Shown here: one piece after another, positions 63,511 through 64,000 of the stretch
How the letters are laid out: every line of letters begins with the position of its first letter
How positions within the stretch are numbered: position 1 is the stretch's first letter
Assembly (NCBI RefSeq): GCF_047496725.1
Contig: NC_132978.1
Location: 6,625,501-6,689,500 of the forward strand
DNA: 64,000 bases
Source: Anoplolepis gracilipes
Lineage: Eukaryota; Arthropoda; Insecta; Hymenoptera; Formicidae
Direction: 5' to 3'
Program-made: the position numbers and the translations under genes
Notes under the pieces: generated by a model
Databases searched by the model: none
Told to the model about the DNA's origin: nothing
The model's input: the letters and a program-made list of their open reading frames with translations, nothing else

Positions 63511-64000
63511 ACTTATTGATTCCAAGATGAAATTTTCGCCAGATAATATGTGAATTCAAATGTAGTCGTGAGAATTCACATATTTTTCAGTAGATTATAT
63601 AATGTTAATTTTTCTTAATTTTTTTAACTTAATTGTTACAATAATATAAAATTAATTAACATATGGTGTATCACTCATGCAATTTTTTGTATGTACAGGT
63701 TATACAGAATTGATAGTTTGATACATAAACAATGTTTAATATAATTATATAATGTAACAGTATTTAATTTCATTATGATACGATTAATTTCGAGAATGCT
63801 GACAAGCACAATTCTTTTTGTAAAATAAGCTAACATATTGAGATACAAATTTATTACATATATTTTAATAAAAAATTGTATTTGTGTGCAATTCTTTACA
63901 TTTAACATTCCTGGTGTTTTTACTCTTCTATAATTAGATAATAATTTTATATAATATATAGTATACTAGATTTATTAAAAATATATATTTTATATAATAT
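63511..64000. other. Rae1 3' flank
   Basis: 3' UTR and AT-rich flank. Possible polyadenylation signals occur in AT-rich stretches (e.g. TTTTAATAAAAAATTG near 63,862) but cannot be assigned with certainty. No further gene. Confidence 0.5.

Overview
The window looks like nuclear DNA of an insect, most likely a hymenopteran and probably an ant. This is an inference from three things: very AT-rich introns and spacers, short spliced exons encoding arthropod-like proteins, and a dense mixture of eukaryotic transposon classes. There are no bacterial operons, rRNA or tRNA genes, or CRISPR arrays. Only one host gene is clearly intact, Rae1 (61,952-63,510, +, six exons). The other recognisable host genes are broken: a pyrokinin/PBAN-type neuropeptide receptor (exons between 5,332 and 26,069, +), the splicing factor SYF1/XAB2 (38,844-50,640, -), the AAA ATPase FIGNL1 (51,092-53,131, +), and probably a MATH-BTB gene (54,753-55,722, -).

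Layout. 1-4.7 kb: two head-to-head Penelope-like elements (PLEs). 5.3-26.1 kb: the receptor pseudogene, whose introns and one exon hold two copies of a TTAA-flanked MITE, an LTR with an unrecognised Pro/Ser-rich ORF, a Harbinger-type mini-MITE, a nearly complete DIRS-like tyrosine-recombinase retroelement (14.58-19.71 kb), another MITE and a 45-bp minisatellite. 26-36 kb: AT-rich spacer with a 0.36-kb purine-only tract, a GC-rich LTR-like island with two internal tandem arrays, a third Penelope fragment, two further LTR-like pieces, and a weak candidate for a small three-exon gene. 38.8-53.1 kb: SYF1 and FIGNL1 pseudogenes arranged head-to-head. The last SYF1 intron carries a 6.8-kb unit in which a decayed two-ORF LINE lies between ~200-bp terminal inverted repeats. 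53.8-61.7 kb: at least nine fold-back (hairpin) MITEs, several nested. 61.95-63.5 kb: Rae1.

Biology. The working gene, Rae1, is a WD40 mRNA-export and nuclear-pore factor. SYF1 (spliceosome, NineTeen complex) and FIGNL1 (recombination-associated AAA ATPase) are normally conserved, so intact copies probably exist elsewhere. Their unprocessed, intron-bearing remains here suggest a decaying segmental duplication or a poorly recombining region.

The strongest unexplained signals are: (i) five hairpins with an invariant TCCAA loop in the leader or putative intron of the DIRS element; (ii) the LINE packaged between DNA-transposon-like inverted repeats; (iii) fold-back MITEs with unrelated outer arms but a shared ~45-nt core built on CCAATCACAG and CTATGATTGG; (iv) two Penelope copies that share the same inactivating changes. 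All positions and motifs were read by eye. Family names beyond the visible motifs are inference.
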